Shown here: positions 51,762 to 60,772 of the stretch, piece by piece
Position numbering within the stretch: the first letter of the stretch is position 1
How the letters are laid out: every line of letters starts with the position of its first letter
NCBI GenBank assembly: GCA_036806345.1
Contig: DAIROT010000003.1
Span: forward strand, 1 to 64,000
DNA: 64,000 bases
Source of the DNA: QHCF01 sp003244275
GTDB taxonomy: Bacteria > Actinomycetota > Acidimicrobiia > Acidimicrobiales > QHCF01
Reading direction: 5' to 3'
Program-made: the position numbers and the translations under genes
Notes under the pieces: model-generated
The model's database searches: none
Told to the model about the DNA's origin: nothing
Seen by the model: the letters and a program-made list of their open reading frames with translations, nothing else

Positions 51762-52828
51762 GGGCGGTTGTCCTGGTGGGAGGGGAGGGCACTCGCCTTC
51801 GCCCGCTCACTCTCACTACCCCCAAGCAGCTCCTGGCGGTGGCCGAGAGGTCGATGATCGAGCGCGTCCTCGACCGGCTCGTCGAACATGGGGTCGAAGA
51901 GGCGGTGCTGGCGCTGGGCTACCGGCCGGACGCGTTCCTGGAGGCCTTTCCCAATGGTCGAGCCTCAGGCGTACGCCTGGTCTACGCCGTCGAGCCGACT
52001 CCCCTCGACACCGCCGGTGCAGTGCGCTTTGCTGCCGCCGAGGCCGGTATCGACGAGACCTTCCTCGTGGTCAATGGTGACGTATTGGCTGACCTCGATC
52101 TGGGGGCCCTCGTCGAGTTCCACCGCCGGCGCCAGGCCGAGGCCACCATTGCCCTCACCCCGGTGGAGGATCCCTCCAGCTTCGGGGTGGTGCCCACCAC
52201 CGTTGACGGCAAGGTGCTGGCCTTCATAGAGAAGCCACCGCCCGGTCAGGCCCCGACCAACTTGATCAACGCCGGCGCTTACGTGCTGGAGCCGTCGGTG
52301 CTGGGTCGCGTCGACGCCGGCCGTCGGGTGTCCATCGAGCGCGAGATCTTTCCCGCACTGGCCGCCGAGGGGAGCCTGTTTGCCATGGTCTCCGGCTCTT
52401 ACTGGGTGGACGCCGGCACCCCGGCCAACTACCTGTGGGCCAACCTGTGGCTGGCGGGTTCCCACCGCCCACCCGTGCCTGACGCCCGGGAGACGGCCCC
52501 AGGCGTATGGGTGATCGGGTTGGCAGTGATCGACGGAGAGGTGGTGGGCTCCTCTCTGGTGGGAGAGGCCGCCTTTGTCGGGCATGGGGCGGTGGTCACC
52601 CGATCGGTCGTCGGGGCCGGAGCCCGTGTGGAGCATGGTGCGTCGGTGACCGGTTCGGTGCTGTTGGCTGGGGCGGTCGTCGGCCAGGGCAGCCGGGTAG
52701 AGGAGTCCATCCTCGGTGAGGGAGCGGTGGTGTCATCCGAGGCGGTGGTCAGAGCCCTCTCGGTGGTGGGGCCGGGGGAGGTGGTGGCCGCTGGTACCAC
52801 CGTGGACGGACTGAGGATTCCGGCATGA
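51758..52828 (+). CDS. mannose-1-phosphate guanylyltransferase-like NDP-sugar pyrophosphorylase
   Basis: 356 residues from GTG 51758. Nucleotidyltransferase domain with VLVGGEGTRLRPLTLTTPKQLLAV, VVNGDVLADLDLG, FIEKPPP, NAGAYVLEPSVL and WVDAGTPANYLWANLWL. The C-terminal ~100 residues form a left-handed beta-helix of hexapeptide-like repeats (GHGAVVTRSVVGAGARVEHGASV). This matches GDP-mannose pyrophosphorylases of actinobacteria, though specificity between GTP/Man-1-P and other pairs cannot be settled. GDP-mannose would feed the Rmd-type reductase downstream. Overlaps the epimerase by ATGA. Confidence 0.88.
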   Translation: MRAVVLVGGEGTRLRPLTLTTPKQLLAVAERSMIERVLDRLVEHGVEEAVLALGYRPDAFLEAFPNGRASGVRLVYAVEPTPLDTAGAVRFAAAEAGIDETFLVVNGDVLADLDLGALVEFHRRRQAEATIALTPVEDPSSFGVVPTTVDGKVLAFIEKPPPGQAPTNLINAGAYVLEPSVLGRVDAGRRVSIEREIFPALAAEGSLFAMVSGSYWVDAGTPANYLWANLWLAGSHRPPVPDARETAPGVWVIGLAVIDGEVVGSSLVGEAAFVGHGAVVTRSVVGAGARVEHGASVTGSVLLAGAVVGQGSRVEESILGEGAVVSSEAVVRALSVVGPGEVVAAGTTVDGLRIPA

Positions 52829-53814
52829 GGGCGCTGGTCACCGGCGGGGNNNNNNNNNNNNNNNNNNNNNNNNNNNNNNNNNNNNNNNNNNNNNNCTTCA
52901 TCGGTTCCGCCCTGGTCGAGCGGCTGCTGGCCGAAGGTCACCGGGTCGACGTGGTCGACGACCTGTCGACCGGCTCGCTGGCCAACCTGGCCGACGCCCG
53001 GGCCGATCGGTCGGTCAACCTCACCTTCCATCACCTGGACATCCGCTCCCCCGAACTGACCGAGCTGATGGCCCTGCGCCGCCCGGAGGTGGTCTTCCAC
53101 CTGGCGGCCCAGGCTGACGTGAGGGTGTCGGTGGCAAAGCCGGTATTCGATGCCGACGTCAACGTGCTGGGAAGTGTCATGGTGATGGAGGCGGCCAGGG
53201 CGGCTGGAGCATCTCGCATTGTGTTCGCGGCCAGTGGAGGCACCCTTTACGGCGACCCACCTTCATCGAAATTGCCGCTTCGGGAGTCGTACCCTCATCG
53301 CCCACTCTCGCCCTACGGTGTCGCCAAGAAGGCCGTCGTGGACTACCTGGTCGCCTACCGCGAGCTTTACCAGCTGGAGTTCTGCGCGTTGGCGCTGGCC
53401 AATGTGTACGGGCCTCGCCAGAACCCCCACGGCGAAGCGGGTGTGGTGGCCATCTTCGCCGGGCACCTGTTGTCCGGGGAGGCGTGCACGATCTACGGCA
53501 CCGGGGCTCAGACCCGGGACTTCGTTTTCGTGGACGACGTGGTCGACGCCTTCACCAGGGCGGCCGAGAAGGGCGGGGGCCTGGTGGTCAACGTGGGCAC
53601 CGGGGTGGAGACCTCGGTGGCCGATCTTCATCAGACCATGGCGGAGGCGGCGGGCGTCGACCGCCGACCGGTGCATGCCCAGGCTCGCCCGGGAGAGCTG
53701 GCGCGCTCGTGCCTGGACGCCAGCCGGGCCGCCATCCACCTGGGATGGAAGCCGTGGACGTCGCTGGCCGAGGGCACGGCCGCCGTGCTGCACCACCTAC
53801 GCGACCACCCGTAG
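52825..53814 (+). CDS. NAD-dependent epimerase (UDP-glucose 4-epimerase-like), split by an assembly gap
   Basis: Extended SDR. N-terminus MRALVTGG, then unknown bases, then FIGSALVERLLAEGHRVDVVDDLSTGS, HLAAQADVRVSVAKPVFDADVN, ASGGTLYGDP, catalytic SPYGVAKKAVVDYL, ALANVYGPRQNPHGEAGVV and FVFVDDVVDA. Features fit GalE-like epimerases acting on UDP-hexoses. The Ns fall exactly in the GxxGxxG loop, where only two residues (usually Ala-Gly) are missing. Catalytic motif has TLYG rather than SVYG. Last plus-strand gene before the convergent F420 genes. Confidence 0.88.
   Translation: MRALVTGGXXXXXXXXXXXXXXXXFIGSALVERLLAEGHRVDVVDDLSTGSLANLADARADRSVNLTFHHLDIRSPELTELMALRRPEVVFHLAAQADVRVSVAKPVFDADVNVLGSVMVMEAARAAGASRIVFAASGGTLYGDPPSSKLPLRESYPHRPLSPYGVAKKAVVDYLVAYRELYQLEFCALALANVYGPRQNPHGEAGVVAIFAGHLLSGEACTIYGTGAQTRDFVFVDDVVDAFTRAAEKGGGLVVNVGTGVETSVADLHQTMAEAAGVDRRPVHAQARPGELARSCLDASRAAIHLGWKPWTSLAEGTAAVLHHLRDHP
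52850..52895. other. assembly gap (46 Ns)
   Basis: The run keeps the reading frame, but family sequence allows only two residues between TGG and FIG, i.e. about four missing bases completing GGn-nnC. The gap length is therefore an artefact. Confidence 0.95.
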
Positions 53815-53856
53815 CGCCCCCCAAGCTCGTTGGCGCGCCGGACCCGGCCAGCATGC

Positions 53857-54573
53857 CTAGCGGAACAGATCCTGGCCGTGGGGACGCACGACCTCGGCCG
53901 CCACCGACGACTCCCGCAGCCAGGCCGGGTCGACCCCTCTGACCACGGCCGCCGGTAGGCCCCGGGACTTGCCCATGACCAGCTCGGCCGCCCCCGCCAG
54001 CTCGTCAGCCACACAGACCTCGGTGGCTACCAGGGGACGGCCCTGGGTGTCGGTCTGGCCCCGCAGGTCCACCACCGCGGCGATGCCTGCCGTGCCGATG
54101 GCCACGTCGGTCACACCCACGCGCCACGCCCGACCAAAAGTGTCGGATACCACCACTCCCACCTCTACGCCGGCCAGGGCCCGCAAGCCGTCTCGCACTC
54201 GCCGGGCCGAACGGTCAGGGTCGATCGGCAACAGGCAGGCCTGACCCAATGGGACATTGGACAGGTCGACCCCAGAGTTGGCGCACACGAAGCCATGGCG
54301 GGTCTCGGTGATCACCAGGTCGTCCCGTCGGCGCAGCACCCTCACCGCCTCGTCGTCCACCAACTGGCGGCCCCCGGTGGCACCGGGATTGAGCGGGACC
54401 AGGCGACCCTCGGCCTTGGAGACCGCTTTTTGGGTGACCACCACCACGTCACCGTCGGCCAGCTCGACCCGCTCGGCAATGAGGGCGGCCAGCACGTCAC
54501 CCGGCTCGACCTCGGGCATGTCTAGGACCGGGAAGATGACCAGTCCACCCGAGGCAGGACCGGGCAGTGTCAA
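53857..54573 (-). CDS. cofE: coenzyme F420-0:L-glutamate ligase
   Basis: Adds glutamate to F420-0 with GTP. 238 residues from TTG 54573, which overlaps the cofD stop. FPVLDMPEVEPGDVLAALIAE, DGDVVVVTQKAVSKAEGRLVPL, TRHGFVCANSGVDLSNVP, LLPIDPDRSARRVRDGL and VVSDTFGRAWRVGVTDVAIG are the CofE/FbiB N-domain blocks. It lacks the C-terminal nitroreductase domain found in mycobacterial FbiB, so it is the archaeal-type single-domain form. Forms an operon with cofD. Confidence 0.93.
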   Translation of the reverse strand: MTLPGPASGGLVIFPVLDMPEVEPGDVLAALIAERVELADGDVVVVTQKAVSKAEGRLVPLNPGATGGRQLVDDEAVRVLRRRDDLVITETRHGFVCANSGVDLSNVPLGQACLLPIDPDRSARRVRDGLRALAGVEVGVVVSDTFGRAWRVGVTDVAIGTAGIAAVVDLRGQTDTQGRPLVATEVCVADELAGAAELVMGKSRGLPAAVVRGVDPAWLRESSVAAEVVRPHGQDLFR

Positions 54574-55505
54574 CTGGGGGCCGCGACGGCGGACAGCGTG
54601 ACCCGGGCCAGATCGGCGGCCGCACCGACTGACGTCATGATGCTGGGAGCGACGAGGCACCGCATGCCCTCAGTCTCGATCGCGCCGGCCATGGATGCAT
54701 CGGACTGGTCGACCACCAGCGTCGACACCCACGGCGCATACAGGCGGGCCACCCCGACGACCGAGGCCTGGTGGCCCAGCTCGGCCATGAGGCGGTCAGC
54801 TGGTCCCCGCAGTGCAGCCCCGGCCACGATGGGCGATACCGCCACGGTGGCCGCCCGGCGCTCGCTCAGGGCGTCCCTCAGGCCAGGGACGGCCAGTATG
54901 GGTCCGATGGACAAGATGGGGTTGGAAGGGCAGACCACGATGGACTGGGCGCCGGCAATGGCTTCCAGCAGGCCTGGCGCCGGTCGGGCCTCCCCGGCCC
55001 CGGCGAAGCGGACGGCATCGACCGGGGCGGCGTGGCGGAGCTTGACGAAATACTCCTGGAAACCCACCTCTGGTCCTCCGGTCAGGCTCAGATGGGTGCG
55101 CACCGGGTCGTCAGACATGGGTAGCAGCCAGGCCCGCACCCCCCAGGCCCGAGCCACCTCGTCGGCCACCGCGGAAAGGGTGGCCCCCTCGTTCAGACGG
55201 CGGGTGCGGTACAGATGGGTGGCCAGGTCGCGGTCACCCAGGCGAAACCACGTGGGCCCGCCATAGCGGTCCAGGGCCCCCATGGCCCACCAGCTGTCGC
55301 CAGCCAGACCCCAGCCGGTCTCCGGGTTGATCGACCCGGCCAGGGTGTACGTCACAGTGTCCAGGTCGGGGCTGACGTGCAGGCCGTGCAGGATGGTGTC
55401 GTCGCCCGTATTGACCACCACACAGACCTGCTCGGGGGCCACCACCCGAACCAGCCCTTGCAGGAAGCGCGCCGCCCCAACCCCCCCGGCCAGCGCCACG
55501 ATCAC
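54570..55505 (-). CDS. cofD: 2-phospho-L-lactate (or phosphoenolpyruvate) transferase
   Basis: F420 biosynthesis: transfers the phospho-lactyl or phosphoenolpyruvyl group to Fo. 311 residues: VALAGGVGAARFLQGL, VVNTGDDTILHGLHVSPDLDTVTYTLAG, GWGLAGDSW, LGDRDLATHLYRTRRLNEGATLS and CPSNPILSIGPILAVPGLRDAL. GTG 55505 overlaps by GTGA the end of a decayed molybdopterin oxidoreductase frame upstream. With cofE it indicates that the organism makes F420. Confidence 0.95.
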   Translation of the reverse strand: MIVALAGGVGAARFLQGLVRVVAPEQVCVVVNTGDDTILHGLHVSPDLDTVTYTLAGSINPETGWGLAGDSWWAMGALDRYGGPTWFRLGDRDLATHLYRTRRLNEGATLSAVADEVARAWGVRAWLLPMSDDPVRTHLSLTGGPEVGFQEYFVKLRHAAPVDAVRFAGAGEARPAPGLLEAIAGAQSIVVCPSNPILSIGPILAVPGLRDALSERRAATVAVSPIVAGAALRGPADRLMAELGHQASVVGVARLYAPWVSTLVVDQSDASMAGAIETEGMRCLVAPSIMTSVGAAADLARVTLSAVAAPS

Positions 55506-56262
55506 CCGGCCAAGCTAGCTCGGTGGCTGGCGCTCGAAACCGATGGGGTAGGGCTCACCTGCTCGTCCAGGTCGGCTTGTCGCCAACTGCGGCCGTCATC
55601 TGGGCGCAAGATGTCGGCATTCAGCGCCACCGCTCCCAGAGACAACCCGTCGCCCCGGCCCGACAGCGGTCGGGTCGGCCTCAGCCGGCAGCAGTCGGTA
55701 GGCAGTGGCCTGGAAGTAGTTATCCGACGGTTGGGGTTGAGCAGTGATTTTCTGTACCCATTTCACGCTACGGGCTCCGATGTAGCCGGGAACGACCACG
55801 CGGACCGGGCCGCCGTGCACCCTGGGTAACGGCTAGCCGTTCATCTCCCAGACCAGCAGCACCTCTCCGGAAAGGGCCTTCTGGACCGTGATGGAACTGC
55901 CGTAGGGCTGGGGCTGGGGGGGGGTGGGCCAGCTGGGAGACGTCGGGAGCGGCGAACGCCAGGTGAGCGACGGTTGGTCGCAACCCGGCGGCGGTCAACA
56001 CGTCAGCCAGACTGACCCCTGTCCACTCGGCGGTGGACGTCGCCCCTGGCCCCCACGGGTCCTCGCCGGGGATGGCTCGGACCTCGATCAGACCGGCGCG
56101 CCGGTTGCCGGCGCATCGCAATGTCGCCACCAGTGTCCGCCGCTCGGAGCGCGATCGAAGGTCGGCCAGTGACAACGCCAGCTTCGCCTCGACCTGCCCA
56201 TCGATACGCAGCTGCCACAAGTGGGGATCAAGCGTGCTGGCCAACCCTGCCACCATCGGAAT
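55502..56262 (-). pseudogene. decayed sulfite oxidase-like molybdopterin oxidoreductase
   Basis: Pieces of a SUOX-fold protein are spread over three frames. First piece: LRIDGQVEAKLALSLADL ... ATLRCAGNRRAGL (the Moco-binding Cys) and WGPGATSTAEWTGVSLADVL. It is broken at a nine-base G/C run (55916-55924). Second piece: VQKALSGEVLLVWEMNG, an in-frame TAG (55835-55833), then VHGGPVRVVVPGYIGARSVKWV. A further shift near 55650-55660 leads to LGAVALNADILRPDDG, joined directly to RSWRQADLDEQ, so the dimerisation domain between them is deleted. The first ~40 residues of the family are also gone. The last frame ends in TGA overlapping cofD. Confidence 0.8.
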
Positions 56263-56298
56263 GCCCAGGAGGCCGGGTCCGTGTGCAAGGCTCGGATC

Positions 56299-57456
56299 AT
56301 GTCAGTGGTTGGCGAGCGTCTGGTGGTGGCCCTGGACGCTACTCCACTCCTGGGGGTGCGTACCGGGGTGGGTGCCTTCTGCGCCGGTGCGCTGGAGGCG
56401 TTGGGGATGCGTTCGGACCTCGACGTGGCCGCCTTCGCCGTCAGCTGGCGACGGCGGGGAGGAATTCGGGGCCAGCTGCCGCCAGGGGTGAGGTTCATCG
56501 ACGCGGTCATGCCGGCCCGGCCGGCCCACCTGGCCTGGCGGGTCACCGGCGTCCCGGCCATCGAGTGGTGGACGGGCCGCTTGGATGTGGTCCACGGGAC
56601 CAATTTTGTGGTACCTCCGTCCCGTCGGGCCGCCCAGGTGGTCACCGTTCATGACCTGACGACCGTCCGCTTTCCGGAGATGGTCAACCACGCCACGGCC
56701 GTCTTCCCCTCCCTGGTGCGCCGGGCCGTGGACCGGGGAGCCTGGGTTCACACACCCTCGGCCTTCGTGGCCCACGAGGTGGTGGAGCTCCTGGGGGCGG
56801 ACCCGGAGCGGGTACGGGCCATCCACCACGGGGTACCGACCCACTCTCTCGCGCCGGTCACGGCCCCGGCGATCGACGCCGATCCGGCTGTGGCGGGTGT
56901 CAAGGGCCCGTACCTGCTGGCCCTGGGGACCGTCGAGCCCCGCAAGGATCTGGTCAGTCTGGTCCGGGCTTTTGACGCGCTGGCCAGCGCCCATGGCGAC
57001 CTGTGTTTGGTGGTCGCCGGTCCCGATGGCTGGGGGACGGCGGCATTCGAAGCGGCGGTGGCGGCGGCCACCCACCGAGAGCGCGTGATCAGGGTCGGCT
57101 ACGTGGACCCCGCCACCCGTGACCTTCTCCTGGCCGGTGCGGCTGTCTTTGCCTATCCGTCTCGATACGAGGGCTTCGGGTTCCCGCCTCTCGAGGCCAT
57201 GGCCGCCGGGGTACCGGTGGTGGCAACTACAGCTGGCGCCCTTCCCGAGGTGGTGGGGGATGGGGCCGAGCTGGTCGGCGTCGGGGACATCGAGGGGCTG
57301 GCCGGTGCGATCGACCGGCTCTTGTCCGACGGGGCAGCCAGGGAAGCCCTGGTAGCCAGGGGGACCGCCCGGGTCAGGACGTTCTCCTGGGAGGCGTGCG
57401 GAGCAGGCCTGGCTCAGCTGTACCGGGACGCGGCCGGCGTCCCCGTCGCGGCTTGA
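56299..57456 (+). CDS. family 4 glycosyltransferase
   Basis: 385 residues from ATG 56299. GT-B enzyme: N-terminal GVRTGVGAFCAGALEAL, DVVHGTNFVVPPSR, VTVHDLTTVRFPEM; C-terminal donor domain LALGTVEPRKDLVSLVRAF, VVAGPDGWG, VGYVDPATRDLLLAGAAVFAYPSRYEGFGFPPLEAMAAGVPVV. The E-x7-E motif (EGFGFPPLE) is intact, so a retaining transferase using a nucleotide sugar. First of three paralogs in a row; mannosyl- or rhamnosyl-type by family, but acceptor unknown. Confidence 0.9.
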   Translation: MSVVGERLVVALDATPLLGVRTGVGAFCAGALEALGMRSDLDVAAFAVSWRRRGGIRGQLPPGVRFIDAVMPARPAHLAWRVTGVPAIEWWTGRLDVVHGTNFVVPPSRRAAQVVTVHDLTTVRFPEMVNHATAVFPSLVRRAVDRGAWVHTPSAFVAHEVVELLGADPERVRAIHHGVPTHSLAPVTAPAIDADPAVAGVKGPYLLALGTVEPRKDLVSLVRAFDALASAHGDLCLVVAGPDGWGTAAFEAAVAAATHRERVIRVGYVDPATRDLLLAGAAVFAYPSRYEGFGFPPLEAMAAGVPVVATTAGALPEVVGDGAELVGVGDIEGLAGAIDRLLSDGAAREALVARGTARVRTFSWEACGAGLAQLYRDAAGVPVAA

Positions 57457-57477
57457 GCGGACCGCCGGGCTGAACAG

Positions 57478-58590
57478 ATGCGGGTGCTGTTGGTGGCTGA
57501 GCAGCTGCGCCGGTCCGTGACGGGCGGGATCGGCACCTATGCCACCGGCCTGCTCCGGGGGCTGGACATCCTTGACGGCGCTGGGCCCGAGGTCACGCTG
57601 CTGACCAGTCGGGCGCCTCGGGGGATCGATCCGCTGGCCGCCCTGGGTCACCCGGTGCTGGCCTCCCGGCTGCCGGGGTTCCTCCTCACCCGGGCGTGGG
57701 ACGCCGGGCTGGCGGTGCCGAGGGGGTCCGATGTCGTCCACGCCGTCTCGCTGGCCGTTCCACGCGGCGGTGGCCAGCCGGTGGTGGCCACCGTGCACGA
57801 CCTGGCGTGGCGGTCCCAACCCGCCGCCTTTACGGTGAGGGGGCGACGCTGGCACGAGCAGGCTCTGGCTCACGCCCTGACCCGGGCGACTCTCTTCGTG
57901 GTGCCTTCGGAGGCAACTGCGGGCGATCTGGTGAGGGCTGGTGCTGACGCGGCACGAGTCAAGGTGGTCGCGGAAGGCGCCGACCACCTTCCGGCGCCCG
58001 ACGCAGCAGGGACTCAGGCCTTGTTGGACCGCCTCGGGGTGAAGGAGCCCTACCTTCTAAGTGTGGGAACCATCGAACCCCGAAAGAACCTGGAGGTGGT
58101 GCTGGCCGCCTACCGTCATGCCCGATCCCACCTGCCGGGCCCGTGGCCGCTCCTGGTGGTCGGGCCGCCGGGCTGGGGCTCGGATCCGACTGCCGTTTCC
58201 GCCGCCACCAACGGCTCTGGATCGAGTGCCGCGGCCGACAATCAGGGAGTAGTAAGGACCGGGAAGGTCGAGGACGGCGTCCTGGCCGGTCTTTACGCTG
58301 GGAGTCGTTGCCTGGTCTACGTACCGTTGGCCGAGGGGTGGGGACTGCCCCCGGTGGAGGCCATGGCGGCCGGGACACCGGTGGTGGCCAGTCCCATGCC
58401 CAGCACCGGGGGAGCCGCCCTGGAGGTCGATCCTCGCAACGTAGCTGCCATTGCCGAGGCCCTGGTGGTAGCGGCCACTGACGAGGAGGTCAGGGCCGAG
58501 CTGGTGTCGTCTGGTCGGGCACGGGCGGCCGGGCTGACGTGGGAGGCAGCCGCTCGTCGCCATGTCGAGCTGTGGGAGAGAGTCGCATGA
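57478..58590 (+). CDS. family 4 glycosyltransferase
   Basis: 370 residues. RVLLVAEQLRRSVTGGIGTYATGLLRGL, VVHAVSLAVPRG, VVATVHDLAW; donor domain LLSVGTIEPRKNLEVVLAAYRHA, LVVGPPGWGSD and LVYVPLAEGWGLPPVEAMAAGTPVVASPMPS. The E-x7-E is EGWGLPPVE. A Ser/Gly-rich loop (about 238-255) separates two blocks of the donor domain. Starts 21 bases after the previous paralog and is coupled to the next by ATGA. Confidence 0.9.
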   Translation: MRVLLVAEQLRRSVTGGIGTYATGLLRGLDILDGAGPEVTLLTSRAPRGIDPLAALGHPVLASRLPGFLLTRAWDAGLAVPRGSDVVHAVSLAVPRGGGQPVVATVHDLAWRSQPAAFTVRGRRWHEQALAHALTRATLFVVPSEATAGDLVRAGADAARVKVVAEGADHLPAPDAAGTQALLDRLGVKEPYLLSVGTIEPRKNLEVVLAAYRHARSHLPGPWPLLVVGPPGWGSDPTAVSAATNGSGSSAAADNQGVVRTGKVEDGVLAGLYAGSRCLVYVPLAEGWGLPPVEAMAAGTPVVASPMPSTGGAALEVDPRNVAAIAEALVVAATDEEVRAELVSSGRARAAGLTWEAAARRHVELWERVA

Positions 58591-59828
58591 GCACGGCGGC
58601 TGGTGAAGGTGCGGGGGATCGGCTGCGGTTGAGCCTGGATGTCACCGCTGTCCCGACCCGGCCCATGGGCGCCGGTCGCTACACCTTGGATCTGGCCGCC
58701 GCCCTGGCCACCCGCGACGACGTGGACCTGGCCCTGGTGAGCCGGGCCAATGATGACGAGCGCTGGCGGGAGCTGGCTCCGGCGGCGACCGTGGAGAGCC
58801 TGGCGCCGGGCCATCGGCCGGCTCGACTGGCCTGGGAACAGACCCGCCAGCCCCAGCTGCTGTCCCGCTTGGGGGTCGAGGTCCACCACAGCCCGCACTA
58901 CACCATGCCCGAGCGGGCCACCGTTCCCCGGGTCGTCACCATCCACGACCTCACCTTCTTCGACCACCCCGAGTGGCATCAGCGTTCCAAGGTGAGCCTG
59001 TTCCGACGGGCCACCCGGGTGGCAGCCCGCCACGCCGAGGCGCTGGTGTGCGTGAGCGAAGCGACCGCCAACCGGCTTAGGGAGCGTTTCACGCCGACCG
59101 GCCCGGTCCACGTGGTACGCCACGGCGTGGATCACCTCCGTTTTCGCCCGGAGGAACCGAGTCCCGGGGCTGACGCTCACATCCTGGCCCACCTGGGAAT
59201 CACTGGGCCCTACGTGGCCTTCATCGGTACTTTCGAACCGCGCAAGGACGTGCCGACCCTGATACGGGCATTCGACCGCATGTCCTCGGCTCATCCTGGC
59301 CTGAAGTTGGTCCTGGCTGGTCAGCCCGGTTGGGGGAAGGCGGAGGTGGAGACCGCCCTCGGCCAGGCTCGCCAGTCCGACCGGGTGATACGTACGGGTT
59401 ACATCCCCGACGCGGCCGTCCCCGCGCTGTTGCGCCAGGCCACCGCGGTCGCCTATCCGTCGCTCGTGGAAGGGTTCGGTCTACCGGCGCTGGAGGCCCT
59501 GGCGTGTGGTACCCCTTTGGTGACCACGACCGGTTCGGCCATGCAAGAGGTTGCCGAGGGGGCGGCACTATTGGTGAATCCGGGCGATCTCGACGGCCTG
59601 GCCGGCGCCCTCGACATGGTGGTGCGGGGCGACGACGCCCTGGCCGGTCGGCAATCACGAGGCTTGGCCATAGCCGCCCGCCATACCTGGGCGGCCAGCG
59701 CCGCCGGCCATCTGGCGGCCTACCAATCTGCTCGTCAGTCGGGGGCTGGGGGCAACGCCGGCGCCACCGGCAAGGTCACCAGCAAGGCAACCAGCAACGG
59801 CGACACCGACGACAACGGCGACAGGTAG
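58587..59828 (+). CDS. family 4 glycosyltransferase
   Basis: 413 residues from ATG 58587. LSLDVTAVPTRPMGAGRYTLDLAAAL, VHHSPHYTMPERATVPRVVTIHDLTFFDHPEWH, then AFIGTFEPRKDVPTLIRAFDRM, LAGQPGWGKAE and VAYPSLVEGFGLPALEALACGTPLV. The complete GT-B core is followed by a 30-residue Ser/Thr/Gly/Asn/Asp tail. Third member of the tandem set; overlaps its neighbour by ATGA and is followed 12 bases later by the Rmd-type reductase. Confidence 0.9.
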   Translation: MSTAAGEGAGDRLRLSLDVTAVPTRPMGAGRYTLDLAAALATRDDVDLALVSRANDDERWRELAPAATVESLAPGHRPARLAWEQTRQPQLLSRLGVEVHHSPHYTMPERATVPRVVTIHDLTFFDHPEWHQRSKVSLFRRATRVAARHAEALVCVSEATANRLRERFTPTGPVHVVRHGVDHLRFRPEEPSPGADAHILAHLGITGPYVAFIGTFEPRKDVPTLIRAFDRMSSAHPGLKLVLAGQPGWGKAEVETALGQARQSDRVIRTGYIPDAAVPALLRQATAVAYPSLVEGFGLPALEALACGTPLVTTTGSAMQEVAEGAALLVNPGDLDGLAGALDMVVRGDDALAGRQSRGLAIAARHTWAASAAGHLAAYQSARQSGAGGNAGATGKVTSKATSNGDTDDNGDR

Positions 59829-59840
59829 GTCGGGGTCCGG

Positions 59841-60761
59841 GTGCGCGCCTTTGTCACGGGAGGTCACGGTTTCGTAGGGGGATGGCTGCGCCAGCACCTG
59901 GAAGCCTCGGGTGACGAGGTGACGGCCCCCCCTCCGAGTGTAGATGTCACCGACGGGCCGGGACTGGCAGCGGCCATGACCGACGCCCGTCCCCAGGCCG
60001 TCTACCACCTGGCCGGGTTCACCCACGTGGGTCAGTCGTGGGACGCTCCCGAGGAGGCATTTCGGGTCAATGCCCTGGGAGCGCTGAACCTGTTGGAGGC
60101 GGCCCGGCGCTGCCCGTCGCCACCCAGAGTGCTCCTGGTCAGCTCGGCGGAGGTCTACGGCCGAGTCGATGCCGCCCAGTTGCCCATCACCGAGACGGCC
60201 CCGCTGCGGCCCGTCAGCCCCTACGCCGCCAGCAAGGTGGCGGCTGAATATCTGGGAGTCCAGGCCTACCTGGGTCGCGACCTTCCGGTCCTGAGAGTAC
60301 GTCCCTTCAACCACATCGGGGCGGGTCAGTCGCCAGACTTCGTGGTCTCGGCCATGGCCAAGCGGATCACGGAGGCCGAGCAGAGTGGCCGCCAGGAGCT
60401 GCGGGTCGGCAACCTGAGTCCCCGTCGTGACTTCACCGACGTGCGCGATGTGGTCAGGGCCTACCGCCTAGCGCTGGTAGGGGGCCAGGTGGGGGAGGCC
60501 TACAACGTCTGTTCGGGCACCGACATGACCATCGGGGACCTGGTCCGTCGACTGGCTGACCTGTCCGGGGTCGACCTGCACCTGGTCGGGGACCCGGCCC
60601 TCGAACGACCAACCGACGTCGATGTGCTCAGGGGCGATGCCGCTCGCCTTCGGGCCGCCACCGGTTGGGTGCCGGAGGTCCCTCTGGATGACACCCTCCG
60701 AGCCGTTCTCGACTATTGGCGCTCAGCACTGACCTGCCGGGAGGGCGACCCCTCAGCCTAG
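59841..60761 (+). CDS. rmd: GDP-6-deoxy-D-mannose reductase-like SDR
   Basis: 306 residues from GTG 59841. Extended SDR: FVTGGHGFVGGWLRQHLEASG, AVYHLAGFTHVGQSWDAPEEAFRVNALGALNLLEA, VSSAEVYG, SPYAASKVAAEYLGVQAY, VRPFNHIGAGQSPDFVVSA and RRDFTDVRDVVRAYRLAL. These are the Rmd/GDP-4-keto-6-deoxymannose reductase signatures, giving GDP-D-rhamnose. The partner dehydratase Gmd is not in the window. Directly follows the three glycosyltransferases. Confidence 0.88.
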   Translation: MRAFVTGGHGFVGGWLRQHLEASGDEVTAPPPSVDVTDGPGLAAAMTDARPQAVYHLAGFTHVGQSWDAPEEAFRVNALGALNLLEAARRCPSPPRVLLVSSAEVYGRVDAAQLPITETAPLRPVSPYAASKVAAEYLGVQAYLGRDLPVLRVRPFNHIGAGQSPDFVVSAMAKRITEAEQSGRQELRVGNLSPRRDFTDVRDVVRAYRLALVGGQVGEAYNVCSGTDMTIGDLVRRLADLSGVDLHLVGDPALERPTDVDVLRGDAARLRAATGWVPEVPLDDTLRAVLDYWRSALTCREGDPSA

Positions 60762-60772
60762 GCGGCTGTCCC

